Numbered from the stretch's first letter, positions 36,559 through 49,200 are shown. The stretch: 64,000 bases of DNA from Rhipidocladum racemiflorum (GCA_036346355.1 CM070592.1:32496467-32560466), one strand, 5' to 3'. Numbers and translations are program-made. Notes: a model not told the origin generated them from the sequence alone.

Positions 36559-37164
36559 GGCTGACTGTAGGTCTTGACCCTAGATAGATTGGCCGTCTTT
36601 AGGAGCTTCAAAATTATTTTCTAAAGAGAAAATTTAACTTGAAAGAATAATACATTCTTGACTTATCTTATTCTTCCATTCTTTCCTCTTTGCTGAAAGT
36701 TCTATCCTTCCCTTCGATTTAAATGGAAATCTTACCTGAGTTGTTCCGAATAGTTAACGATGTTTCACACTTAAGGAGAAAGTACTGGATGTCGCCGTCA
36801 ACCCCGAAGATCGTGAAGTAAGGAATCGTCGCGCTCGAAGAGAAGTGGATCGATGAAGTGTTCCAGAAGCTTGAAGAACCAGTGCTTAGTAGTAAGTTGA
36901 GACTCATGTGTGAGAGTCGCGTCTCTTAAGATAGGAGTGTTACCCTTTTAGACGCTAGATTATTGTGTGCTTAGGAATTTGGTTCTTCATTGATTGCTGA
37001 GTGTGCAGTATGTGTTGTAAAGCTTTTAGGCTTGGATAAGCAACCATACCTAGTTTTTAGTTGTTTCTATAAGTTTTTGGGTTAAACCTGTTCTCCCCGC
37101 AATAGGATTCTTAAACCTCATCTATGCTTTTTCCCTCTTACCTGAACCCTGGAGTGGACAAAAG
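36559..37164 (+). other. Element B leader, possible accessory-ORF relic
   Basis: Broken frames follow an ATG at 36723 (MEILPELFRIVNDVSHLRRK...) with a charged, helical look. This is the place that holds the accessory ORF in element A. Similarity to it is not evident, and frames are interrupted. I cannot support a functional gene. Confidence 0.35.
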
Positions 37165-37902
37165 ATGGAAATGATCAACTACAGCAGTGACTTTGAGGCA
37201 GTTCAAGTCAGTTCAGTTGCTACTACCGGTGTCAGTGTCAAAGCAGATTGTGACCAACAACCGTCCACCGTACCAACCATGACAATTCGACACTTGGATC
37301 AGTTTGTAACCAACCCACCCGTGTTTGATGGATTAGCCACTCTCAAGGACACAAAAATATGGCTTCGTGTCATAGAAGAGAAGCTAGCTTCGGTGTAATG
37401 TGAAGATGAAGAGAAGGTCCCCTATGCTACTTGCCAGTTAGAAGGAGATGCATTAGTCTGATGGAAAAGTTTCTACGCCACCTCGGAAGATGGACACATT
37501 ATCACATAATTGGAATTTGCCACTGCCCTTCGTCAGTTTGTTGCGTCATCAGAAGATAGTGTGACTACCGCGAGTTCAGAGAAGAGTACAACCCCTGCAC
37601 CTAATACCATACCTGGACATTGTTCTTTGAAGTGTTGTCAACCAAGCAAGTCAGAAGATCGTGCATGCATCCGTTGTGGAGAAATAGGACACACTGCTGA
37701 TGAACATAAAACCAATTGTTCCAGCTGTGAAGGAAGCCATTTATCCGGAGAATATCCTACGTGCAACATCATATGCTATCTTTGTGAAGGTCAGGATCAT
37801 TGCCCATCTCCATGTTCCTGGATTCAGAGTGACATTGTGACTCGACATCAGCAAGAAGATTTTCGAGCCGTCATTGCTCAAGAGTTAGCGAAAAGAGAAT
37901 GA
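37165..37902 (+). pseudogene. gag of element B (in-frame stops)
   Basis: One frame with three stops (about 37396, 37468, 37507) shows a Retrotrans_gag pattern: VTNPPVFDGLATLKDTKIWL, then CEDEEKVPYATCQLEGDALV followed by stop-Trp where most gags have Trp-Trp. It then runs through EFATALRQFV into Cys/His clusters CIRCGEIGH (from 37666), CSSCEGSH and CYLCEGQDHCPSPC (37774-37815). At least two stops replace expected Trp codons. Full-length Gag cannot be made. Confidence 0.78.
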
Positions 37903-38760
37903 TTATCATTCGCACTAGCTGTGCCACGTGAAGAAAAGAAGAGGAAGCATGTCAACCCTATCCATCTACCTCAGGAAATCAGTAGTACTTGGTCACCATG
38001 GAATTGTTTCTTGTGTGATAAATGAGGTCATTGGCCTAGAGAATGCCCCATCAACCCAGCACGATGACCCAAACGTTCATGTTACCATTGTGGCGAGTCA
38101 GGTCATTTGTTAAGGAATGCCACAGAAAGATCAAGCAATTTCGAAAACCATGATCATCCCAGAAATTACATCAGTAAAGATTATAACACAGAAAGTGAAT
38201 GGTAAGGCTATGGAAGCAACTTGTTTAAGGAGCCACTTGAAGCCAGAGGAATTGGTTAACAAGACCCCTGCTCCAGAAGATGAATGCAAGGAATTGGAAG
38301 ACCACAGCAAGCGTCAGAAGTCTAGCCAAGGAGGACCAGCGCAGCGTGACGAGGATTGCCTCTCAACAACTCAGCTGCCATACTACTCAGATTTTGTTCG
38401 AGACACCTTCACCTGTGCTTCGCCCTGATGGTTAGAGTTTCCATAACATCAACCTAGTGAAAAGTTCTCAAGGAAGAAGCCTGGTTTCTAGAGTCTGCTT
38501 TGCCTGCCGTCAGCCAGGATATTTTTCTAATCACTGCCCTCAAAAGAAAGTGATCACCGCTGATCGCATCGATCTCAGCTCTACCCTACCAAGATTAGTA
38601 CCATGTCAGGAGAAAGCCAACGGATGTCAGTCAAGTGTTGCTTCAGATGCAATGAGCCGGGACACTTTGCTAATAGTTGTCCTAGGAGAAAAGGTGTTAT
38701 ACCTGCCCACTTCAACCCTAGTCCCTCGCCTACCGAGACACTTGCGTTAGAAAGTGAATT
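37903..38760 (+). pseudogene. Further CCHC zinc knuckles of element B gag region
   Basis: Four more knuckle-like units occur in shifting frames. CFLCDK-stop-GHWPREC is at 38005-38046. CYHCGESGHLLRN, with the last Cys lost, is at 38080-38121. CFACRQPGYFSNHC, His replaced by Tyr, is near 38496-38540. CFRCNEPGHFANSC is intact at 38639-38680. With those upstream, about seven units can be counted. Gags usually have one or two knuckles for RNA packaging, so the expansion is unusual. Confidence 0.7.
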
Positions 38761-39251
38761 GTGAAGGAGTATTCAGTTGATACAGAGTTTCAGTCAATGA
38801 TGAAGAATCAAGCCGACAAAGATAGTGCCAGACCAACCGGAATGCTATTCAAGTCTTGTCGAAGACCGCGTAATCACAAGTAAGCTTTGTTGTCAGATAC
38901 AGCTTGTCCAATTTCTAGAAGAAGCAGAAAATCAAGTGTTCAGGAACAGAAGCAAGGAGCCTATCAATGGAGTTGCTAGACAGGTCAGTATGAGTGCATG
39001 AGATGTTCAAGATTTCCCGACAAAGAATGTATCAAGATTTTCCGTAGAAGAAGTGCCTTGTGCCCGAAAAGCAGACACAGTTGGAGTCAGTGGACTTGTA
39101 AGAGGACCTCATCTGCAAGGAGCAGCCTGCAAAATTTTGGATGTTACCAAACGTTTGTTCAGAAGCGACCCCTGTCCAGTGTGTAGTTGCTTGGAAGTTC
39201 GAGGAAGCTCAAGAGTTGAGTCCCCTTGAACCTAATTCTATAGTCAGCCCT
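38761..39251 (+). other. Element B 3' internal segment, no recognisable gene
   Basis: Short broken frames only. There is no protease, RT or integrase signature before the PPT. Confidence 0.6.
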
Positions 39252-39289
39252 GAATCTCGGGGACGAGATTCTGTTAAGGGGGGGAGATT
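39252..39289 (+). promoter_or_regulatory. Polypurine tract and hairpin, element B
   Basis: Hairpin GAATCTCG..CGAGATTC (39252-39271) followed by TTAAGGGGGGGAGA directly before the LTR start at 39290. Confidence 0.88.
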
Positions 39290-42200
39290 TGTAACATCCC
39301 AAAATTTGGGTTTTCAAAATTTTGGTTTAGTTTAGCTTCTCCAAAATTTTCGTTGATTTTTTCGCATTTATAAAGCTTGATTTGAATTTTCTAAAAGCTA
39401 AAACAATTTAATTTGATTATTCTAAACGTCAAATAAAATTTGTTTTATTTTATTTGGATTCCTTGTGCTTCAAGAAGTTCTTCTGTAATTTTTGAGATTT
39501 TTCGGAGCTCGTTTGCTATTTATCGGATTTATTTGGAATTAATTTAAACTAAGCCTTTCATTCGAAATTAATTAATTATTTGGAAAAGTTTATATAAAGT
39601 TTTGTTAGAAATATTTTATTTGAGTTGGAAATGTCTCAAAATATTTTCTGGAATTTTTCTAGAATTTTTCGGGTATTTTTATTGCCTCAAATGATTTAAT
39701 TGGAATTTGTGGAATTGTTTTTATTGGAAATTGCTGAGAAATTCCGAAAATGGCTTGGGCCTTCTCTCTCCTGCGCCAGCCCACCCCGCCTCCCCGCAGC
39801 CCACCCCGCCCGAGCCGGCCCACCCCCTCCACTCCTCGCAAGGCAAGGCCGGCCAGTCGGGCCAGCACCGCGCCACCCCACTCGCTTCTCCGCTGGCGCC
39901 AGCAGGCCGGCCCAGCCGCGCGCGCCAGCCCACAGCGCCCCCACCCCGCCACGTGTCGGACTCCCGTTGGCCCACGTCGCCCGGATCCGATTCATGCACG
40001 GAAACTGCTCGATAAAATGCCTACAAGACCCGTTTTTGCTCCAAACGCGTCCAAACTTGATTTTTCTTGATCTAGCCGCCACCCCAACCCAGTGGAGACC
40101 TCCCATGACCTCTCCCACGGATCTTCAACCTCCGGATCATCTCCAAAACTCCGAGATCCATCCAATGTCGCCCGAACGTCGCCCAACGTCGGCCGAACTT
40201 TGGAGCCGCGTCCCGGGCAGCTCGTCGACTCTTTTCGAGATCCGTCTTCTCCGTGGTGTGCCACAAGGTACCATCTGCTTGCTGTCCAAAATTCAGCCAA
40301 TTTGGTCCACGGGATCAAAAGTTATAGCCATTTCAATCTCGAATCTTGCCGAGGCCATAACTCCCTCAATTTTTCGAGTTTGACGGTGAAATTTTTTGTG
40401 TAGACTCCTGGGGATGTCCTCTACAGGATGCACATCTTGCCCCAAGGTTTTGCCCTCTGGATTTGGCGCAACAAATTAATTTCTCCGTTCAGACTGCGTT
40501 CCAGACAGCGGCAAAATTCCTCGCACGTTCCCCGCTGTTCCAGAAGGTATTTCTTCGAGCCACCTGCGTCACGGTGTGCCTCTTGGTCCCATATAGCTCT
40601 CGGTAAAATTTCGTTAAGTTCTGATCATTATTCTAGAAGTTATAGCCGTCCAAAGTTTTGATCCGAAACCCGTTAATCGCCAGTTTGTGATTAATCCGGA
40701 AGGGCGCCGCAAAATCCGCCTATACCGTTGAGATCGTCTCGCCACGTTCTACGCAGTAGACATTCCCCCTTTGCCATCCCATCCTCCGGAATTTTTTTTA
40801 TATATTTAGGCCACCGTTTGCCGTCGCTTGCGTCTTTTGACGCCCGGCTATTTTGGTTCGCTCGGCCGTGTTGTCGCGTCCGGAGGATCATCTTTACTGT
40901 TTTGGAACATACTTAAGGTTCTATTGGTCTACGTATGCCGAGAAGCCAGGCGCCCGCCTTAAACCGTCGTCTTCGGCCTAAAGCTGCCGCGGATTCGCGC
41001 ACGGTTAACCATCCTTGGTAGCGTTCTCAGCGGCCATGTCGTTGCACCGGCGGTCGCTACCTTATTTCATGAGTATCCTATCATTGTTGACCTCCACGGG
41101 TGCGTTAGCGGGTGCGATCCACTGTTAACGTTTTGCCGTTAACGTTTCGTCGTTAACGTTCCTCCGTTAACGTTTCGTCGTTAACGTTCCTCCGTTAACG
41201 TCTTGCCGTTAACGCTCCGTCGTTAACGTTCCACCGTTAACGTTTCGCCGTTAACGTTCCATCGTTAACGTTTCATCGTTAACGCTTGGCTCTCTTCGCC
41301 TCGTTGTCATCGCATGCGTGTATTCTTGCACAAACCCTAGTGCGATGCCTTTATCTGTTCTATCATCATGACGTGAGCCTAGTCTCATCGTCATATCATC
41401 TTTAAAGCCGAATCAAAACCTAACCTAAGACCGGTTCGATGAACTAAGTTTATCGTGAGCCGCGTTGATATCTTTGCAATCTTTTCCGTTGTTTCAATCG
41501 TGGTAAGACACTTGTCTTGTCTTATCCCTGAAAACCTAATCTGCCATTAATCGAGAATTCCTTCGTGGACTTGGTCGATAGACCATTGGCCATCTGTCAT
41601 ACCCCTGTGCCCAATCTAGTCTATCAGTCTTCTTCTCTTTTGTTTGACTGTGTCCGTTCGGTCAACAAAAGTCAACTTCGAGAATCAGTTTAGTTCACTG
41701 AGAACTAACATATCCTTATGGACCCGGTCTATAGATCGAGAGCCCATATGTCGCTATCTGTCCAATCAAGATAATAACTTCGGAAGAAATATTCTTCGGA
41801 ATATTATTCTTTCTTTCCCAGTTATTAATCTTTCCCTTTTCGGTGTTTTTCCGAAAGCCCGTTCTCTTTTGTCAACTCTTCGATCTAATCCGTTCGAGTT
41901 CCCAAATCTCTCCCAAGCCGTTGTGCCCAATGCTGTTCGTTCTTAATTTGGAGTTTACTTGATTTGTCTTTTGAATTGGTTTGTATTTGCTTCTTCTTTA
42001 ATCGTTAGACGCGTCGTCCGGAAATCGTTCGAACGAGCTGAGGATCGAGAAAGTGGAAGTTGAAGCTCGAGGATCAAGGATCAAGGATAAAGAGTAAAGG
42101 ACAGTAAAAGTTTGCAAGGGCCAGGCAAGTTGTGCTTTGACCATGTTGATCCTATTTTGAAACCTATTTTGATTTAACCTATTGCATGCTAGTTCAATTA

Positions 42201-43680
42201 GAAAAATACTTTATCTAAATATGGGGGATTAGATAAATACCAATTTGCTGTATGACACCTTGATTATTTAAGTATGTGCCATGACCCCTTGTCACCCTAG
42301 TTGTGGTTTACTAGTTGGACATTATTAAATTGCCAACATGGGTTTTAGACCGTTGTAGTATCTTTGCTTAGACACCTTTCGTGCTCATGACATGATTTTG
42401 GACAATCAAATGTTAATATTGACTTAATGATATATTGAACCTGTTTTGGAAAGGTATCATGTGATGTTGATGGCACGTGGTGCATGGTAATCAACTGGGG
42501 TTTGATAAATAGTTTTTCGACCGGGGCATGTGGCAAGAATGATCTGGTGGGCGGTTGTAATCGGGGATGTTGATTTGGTTCTTCGGGTAGTCTTGCCCTG
42601 GTCACCCTAAGGACTTCACCTTGCAAGCCTTTGAACTGAGTCAAACGTACAACCACATGTCCGGAATGGGACGGACCTAGTTGATTAAGTCGCTAATAAC
42701 TTACTTGTGGTACCTCGGGGTGTCAACTACACCGTTTGTGTAGATTGAAGGGGGAGCGTACCAGGGCTGCGGCATGGTACCCATCCAATGGTATGTCGGT
42801 CCCATACTTCGCCTTAGCTAAGGGAAGGGATGGTGTAGGGCAAAAACCGGAGAGGTCCACTTGTGTAGTTAGAGGCTTCCGAAAGACTTTGTTATGATCG
42901 CTCATTCGCATACTCTTGTATGGCGATTCACGGCTGACGTGGTGAGTGGATTGTATCTTGTGGGTAAAGTGTATAACCTCTGCAGAGTGTAAAACCTATT
43001 CGAATAGCCGAGTCCACGGTACTGGACAATGCTCGGGGATTACAGTCAAGGGTTAGTTTTTCTCAAAATTGAACTTGGGTTTGGAGGCAGTTTGCCTGTG
43101 GAAAAGTGATAATTGGTTAAGGATGTGGAATGATTTACTTTTGAAACAACTGTGAAATTATTACTATTGTTATCTATTTTACCGCTTTACAATCTATTAT
43201 GAATATTTGTGAATGCTGTTTATTGCAAAACAACCCCTTGACTGTCATTTGGAATAAGCCATGCATATAGCTATTAGACTTGCATTCTGTGCATGACTTG
43301 CTGAGTGCTTTATGTACTCACCCCTTGCAAACAAACAATCACCAGTGAGCAAAAGTCTACATCGTCGAAGAAGAAGAAGTTCCGTGAGAAGGCGATTATC
43401 TAGGAGTCGAACCTTGTCAGTTGCCTGTGGCGTATTGATGGGATTCACCGATGTTCTTCGTTCATTCTTTGCTTATTTGGAGTTGAAGCCGTCAAGGCCT
43501 CACAAACGTAAGGTTGACCTTAAGGTCGTTCAATAGTTTATATTCTATATTTGTGTTATTTCTCTTTTCCGCTGTGTATGATTGTGATATTCATCTATGT
43601 TGAGACTGTGTGCACTAGCGTGATCCTGGACTAGTGCTGAATACACAGAGGGTCCGGATTTGCAAATTCGGGTCCCGACA
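39290..43680 (+). mobile_element. Element B 3' LTR
   Basis: A 4391-bp partner of the 5' LTR. The main differences are an extra segment near 39727-39760 and 40033-40095, and 12 rather than 14 GTTAAC units (41124-41283). The terminal stem-loop GCACTAG/CTAGTGC (43612-43637) is intact here. Confidence 0.92.
41124..41283. repeat. 14-bp GTTAAC minisatellite in B 3' LTR
   Basis: Twelve GTTAAC cores at exact 14-bp spacing (41124 to 41278). The first two units of the other LTR are replaced by GGGTGCGTTAGCGGGTGC. Confidence 0.95.
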
Positions 43681-43685
43681 AATAT

Positions 43686-44061
43686 TGATGCTATTGAATA
43701 ATGTTGTTGCTCTATTCCATTGCAATACACTTTGCTGAGTGATGAACTCACGCTTGTTGTTTTATGTGCTATGAACTTGGCATGCGGGAAAGGGAGTTAG
43801 CGTCACATCTACACTTAGATTCATTCATTTAGACAACTACATATTCTCGTTCGTAGCTATGATGGTGATGTTTAATGTGCTAAATTTGTTCATGCTATAA
43901 CTTGTGCGTAGATTTATTGTTCACTTCGTTTTAGTCATGAAGTGTTGAGATTCATTAATTGGTCTTAAATTGTTTCTATACCTCATGTTATTGTTGTTTT
44001 AGATGTCATCCATTATGTTATTGCTTGTGTTATCATTACTGTTGCTTCAACCCAAGGAATG
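43686..44061 (+). mobile_element. Element C 5' LTR, part 2 (truncated)
   Basis: Resumes after B with GATGCTATTGAATAATG, matching 55250 onward. It contains the hairpin (43731-43756). Eleven bases covering the TTTTTAGG acceptor of the 3' LTR copy are absent after TTTTATG (about 43765). It stops at CCCAAGGAATG, about 135 bp short of the LTR end. Confidence 0.85.
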
Positions 44062-46286
44062 TGTAACACCCCGGCATTTAATATGCCCGAATGCTACCAA
44101 ACATAAGCTAAACAACATCCAAATATCATATTTAACATAAAATTCCAGCAAAGGCGCATAGGCTAAAAACCGAGATTTTGGCAGCACCTCCTTTGTTTTA
44201 TCATGAATTTAAGGAGCAACAACGATATAGCATTATATGGCAATAAGGGAAACATCTAAAACAGCAATAAATAGAGTCTTAACGACAATAAAAGACTAAC
44301 ATTTAGCACTTAAAGTTCCAAGTGTCAAACGAACAATAAAACTCTCATTAACCAAGCTAAGCCTTAATTTAATGACCATCACACGCAATTTATTATCAAT
44401 CTAAAAGAATTGACTTGGGGAAACATTAAGGTGAAGCAACGTGTGGGCGTGTGTCTATTCCCTTTTCCGCATGCCGTTCTCATGGTACCTAAAACAATAA
44501 GAAAAAACACAAGCGTGAGTTCGAAACTCAGCAAGCATATTGCAATGGACAACAAGAACAACAATATGGCAATAGCATCTCCCTTCATGTAAATCATCTT
44601 ATTCATAAACACTTAACATTGTCATCATCAATATGTATGAGATGTAATGCAATGCTCATGTCTCCTTGGAAACTCATACCGGTATGGTTGAGTACACACC
44701 CGTCGGTGTGCACCCTTTTCCCCCCTTCCATCCCGAAGATGGAGGGTGCCTACTCATCGCTTCCATTCACCACGTGGATGGAATCACGATGTAGGTATTA
44801 CTCAATGGCGTTCCGGACTAGTCATAACTTTCTCACCGACCTTGCCGGACTAGTTATGACTTTCTCACCGCCCTCGCCCTATCTCATGTCATGCATGCAA
44901 CTATGCCAATTATCATATTTCACATGTACATAAACATATGGCATCTCATCATGACAAATATTAACACATGGCATCGAATCATGATAATCATACTCAATAT
45001 ATCATTGGAAAACAGCAAGCATGGCAAGTGATCATAGCAAGTATTCAATCTTTCATCTAATCTCCACAAGTAACTTACAATTCCGCTATTCGTTACAACA
45101 CACTTGCCTCAACCGTGGGCGACGGGATTGTGGGAAGTAGAGGGCACCCCCGGGGTCACACCACCTGCACAACGGCATCACATACTCTCAATAATGCCCA
45201 CAAAACAGTACACAAATCCCCATCTCACCCGACATTGCCCGCTACTCGCAAAACCTAAAACAGAGGTTCTGTCCCGGCGGGACAGCAGCCTTGCAAAGGC
45301 CATAACTTGAGTTCTGGGACTCCAAATCGATTAAACGAGTACACCATCGCGAAGCTTAGGAAATTTCCTACCTTTTTCTAGTTATACGGAAAGATTGATT
45401 CGGACTCTAAAATTGTTTAATCTACAGATTACTACGATCTGTTCAAATTGCGTCACAGATTTTAACACGCTCGGTAAAACGGCCATAACTTTCAAACGGC
45501 TGATCGGATTTTAACGTGCTTTATGTCCACGGAAATATAATTAAATTATCTACAACTTATTTTAAGTCCGTACGGACAGATTCAGATTCTAAATCGATAA
45601 AAACTCAAACCCTAGCCCGACTGCTCAATCTGCCCGAAAACAGAAACGTGGCAACGTCTAGATCTAACCCAAAGAACTCCAACCCAGCACCACCAATTGA
45701 TCTAAAAACTTCATAAACACCCTAAGAACAGTACCTAGATCAAACCCAAGGATCCCCATGATCATACCTTTGCCCAACGAACGAATCTCCAATAGATCTC
45801 CTCGCGGATCGCTCCTCGCTCCTCGCTCCTCGCTCCAACGGATGGATCCACAAGGTGCAGAGGTGTGGAGACCACCCTAGGGCAGCAAGGGGGTGGAGGA
45901 GAGGTGGTGGAGAGGTGGGTCAATGGAGGAGAGCAAGGGGGAGGCGCAAGGCTCAAAGGGAAGGGGCGGCTAGGGCTTGGCAAGTGGGGGGAGGTGAGGG
46001 GGGCGCACCAAGGCCTCAAGGGGCGCAAAGGCAGCTGGGTGGACGCCCCAAAGGGGCAGGGAAACCCCTTTTACCAGCCCCCACACCCAATTCTAGTCCG
46101 TTACGGAGACCTAATCCATCCCACCAAGGCCCAAAACTCCCCCGGGAAGGCCCAAAACCCCGGAAACGGCCCGGAAAAGCTATTAACCTCCATAACCTAT
46201 AGTTTTAACCTTAATTCCACATTTCATACTGTTTTTTAACCATATCAAGCACGTAAAATAAAGTTATGACACTCCGTGGTGTCACA
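44062..46286 (-). mobile_element. LTR E2 (full-length LTR, no visible target duplication)
   Basis: The plus strand reads TGTAACACCCCGG...GTGTCACA, i.e. sense on the minus strand; 2225 bp. It is the same family as E1 without its deletion. The intron-like module is at 44489-45107, hairpin at 44510-44535, palindromes near 44690-44715, GTCCCGGCGGGAC near 45270, and G-rich (plus) tract at 45860-46040. Its flanks (GAATG left, TGTTG right) do not match, and the neighbouring C sequence is missing on the left. It marks a rearrangement as well as an insertion. Confidence 0.78.
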
Positions 46287-49200
46287 TGTTGTATTTAAGC
46301 CTTGATGTTGCATGCTACATTTGATAATGTATGTTGCTATATTTATGAGAGAATTGATTTAATTGTTCTTGTTGTCGTGTTAAAGGGGTGTTGAGGTGCC
46401 GAAGGGTTTCGGTCACCATTTTGTTCTTAGTAAGGTTGTGGTTTGACGGTGTGGTCGGTTAGAGCCATCACCGAAGAACTATTAACCCCAGTGGGGGAAG
46501 AGTGCTTACCCTTTTCTATCGTAGATCGGGTAGTGACTGGAGTCAAATAGAAGGGTTTGGTGGAGGATTCTTTCGGATTTTTCTTTACCATTCTGACGGT
46601 CGGTTTTGCTTGGTTTTCTTGGTATTTGGTTGGTTAGGAACCAAGGAAAAGTGTTTGCTTTTGAGTACTCGCTGATTGTTCTTTTGGCGGTTTGTGGTTT
46701 TGTCTTCTTTGGGTGAAGATAAAAAAGAAGAGTTTTGTGTTGCGCGTCTGTTGGTCACTATTTTTTTGCTTCGACACCAGGTTTTGTTTGTTATTGTGGA
46801 CTGTCTTGGGGAGGAAACTTATGTGGTTGTTGTTCTCCCTATCAAGGAAAAGTGTTGGAGTTTCTCCTGATGCAGACCTTAAGTTGGGTGGAGCTAAGTT
46901 TGAATCTTTTTCAGAAAAGATTTGGTTGAACATCGGGTTTTCCCTGGTGCATCCATCTTCCTTCTTGGAAGTTGTAGATCTTGAGATTTCTTGAAGAGTT
47001 TTGGCTATCAGAGTTGGAAATTTGAGAGCTGAGCTCTCCTGTATTTCTGATGGAGTTTTGTTTTCCTTCCTTGCCTAGAAAGGAGAAAGTGTTTATTGGT
47101 GTTCGTTCTTGTTCTTGAGCTGTGGTTATCGTTAAAGTTGGGTTACATCCTATTTGTCAAGAGTACGTGACCCATGAAGGTGTTTAGAAAATTTTATGTC
47201 CATACTATGTAGTAGGTAACAATATGGTTTATGGAATGACGTATTGCTAAGTTAATTTGTGAGTTGAATAAATTCAATGTGATTGTTATCTTTAGCTTGA
47301 GAATAAATAGATTACTAGTGTTGTAGTTTACTTTATAGCGAGAATGATTAAATGTATTAATGTACATGCTTGGAATCTATTGCTTTCCTTTAAAAGTGGT
47401 TATGACCCTCGATAATGGTTAAAGTTTTAAACTCTGATGCATAGTTAGAACATTAAGATGATGTAAACTACTGACATTGTTAAAGAAACTTTGCTAGTTG
47501 TTTAAAGATGTTCTAAATTAACGTGTTAATGGGGAAATTTAATCGTGTTGGCTAGTGACTTTAACTTGGAAGTTGATTAGAGTTGCTATTTATGTTGTTG
47601 TTGCAAACTATTAGTATATTTGGAAGTATTGTGTTCCTACAATGCTAGAATCGATGTCAATTGGGAAGACATAGGTTTTTGTGGTTGTTTTAAGACCTTT
47701 GTGATGGTTCAACTTATTTAATTTATTTTAAATAGTTGGAGTATGTGGTGTAGTGGCAATTTGTTATAATATATGGATAGGGTAACTAAAAGCAATGCGG
47801 TTGTTTTTAGGATTATGCAAATTATTGATCTTGATAGTGAGCGATAGTGGTAATTGTTTAGATTAATTGTTGAAAACCATTATTAAAATGGAGGACATTG
47901 TAACATCTTTGTGATGGAGTGAAACTTGGATAATTATTATGATGTAGGACTCTATCCTTAATGAGTGTATATATTAGAAACCTACTTATGAATTTTGTCT
48001 TGTAGAGATAACATTTATGTGTTGAAGTCTTTTGTTAATTGAAAAGTTTTGATTGTTGAGATGTTGACGTATAGGTGGTATAAAATGGATAGGTTAATCA
48101 TGCTAAAGTATTTGTTGAAATCTTGTGTTTCAAATTTAGAATATGATGTATTATGATATGTTGGTTCGTGGGGATCATGTTGACGTAGTCTTGGTTGGAT
48201 GTCTTTTGATGAGCATCATAAACTTTATTTATAAGTATTGGGAAAGATAATAAGAGCAAGAAATTGTTTTGTAGTTTTTGTTGTATCTGAGGGGCCTTCT
48301 CGATGAGTAAATAGTGAATATTGAATGCTCAAATGGTAAGTGTAGTGGAATACTAGATATGGTGGGATTCATGCTAAGCTTGTGTTTAAAACTTTTGGGC
48401 TGGTTTGGCATACTATTTTGGTTGAATGCTTTCAGTCAAGGTGTTCCTTATGTTGTGTTTCAGAGTTTCCCTAAATTTGTAGTGATTGGTGCCAATCTTT
48501 GGTTTTGGCCCATTTGTTTAATTTATGCTATGAGTATAGATTTACACCCAACAGTTTCTAAGTGGATCACGCTCCTTCGCGTTCATACTGAATTATCTTT
48601 GGAATAAATTTTAAAGGAAGCAGATGGACAAAGTGGGTTGTGTTGGAAACTCTTGAGATTTAATTTGTAACTCTATTTGTCTAGAGTTGGACTTTATTTG
48701 GAAAATGTGTGTGGTGTTTGCGAGCGCTTCAAAAGGTGGATTTTATTAATGTTTCATAAGTGATTTTTGTTAGTGAAGTATTCTCTTTTGGGAATGAGTT
48801 TCCCTTTTCTCCTTTAGAATTGATGTTCTCTTCCAAAATATTGATTTTGGTTAAAACGCGCTACTTTACAAATTTAGCTTTCAATTGTTGGTGGGTTATG
48901 ATATGATGTGGTGTTTTCCTGTTATCGGTGTTGCCGTCATAGTTTATATGAATTAGCGCAATCATCGATGTTATTTGTGTTTTAATCGTATGATACCGAG
49001 GAAGAAGTCTTTTGGTGAATGACTATTCGGTATTGTTGTTCCATGATGAATGAATGGTGAAAAGGAAACATGACATCGTTTATAAATATGTAATCATAAA
49101 AGTCGATGAGCTAGGTCGGTGAGAAAGTCATATATGGATATATAACTAATCCAGTGCTCTTGAAAAGTGTGCATTCTTATCATGAATAGAGATTTCCATT

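Larger units (their letters stand above)
32250..43680 (+). mobile_element. Element B: gag-only (TR-GAG/LARD-like) LTR retrotransposon
   Basis: LTRs of 4291 bp (32250-36540) and 4391 bp (39290-43680), with duplication AATAT (32245-32249, 43681-43685). The interior is only 2.75 kb: iMet PBS, leader, degenerate gag, several zinc knuckles, PPT. No pol is present. The LTR 3' portion (from about 35000) is homologous to that of element A, and the PBS matches A's, so A-type elements probably supplied its enzymes. The LTRs are nearly identical, making this one of the youngest insertions here. Confidence 0.92.

Noticed and set aside
36723..36900. Accessory ORF homologous to that of A in element B
   Set aside because: Broken frames and no clear residue match; kept only as a possible relic.
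46634..46994. Several overlapping frames in the C interior
   Set aside because: Low-complexity Phe/Leu/Ser-rich frames on both strands, not conserved as coding with element D.
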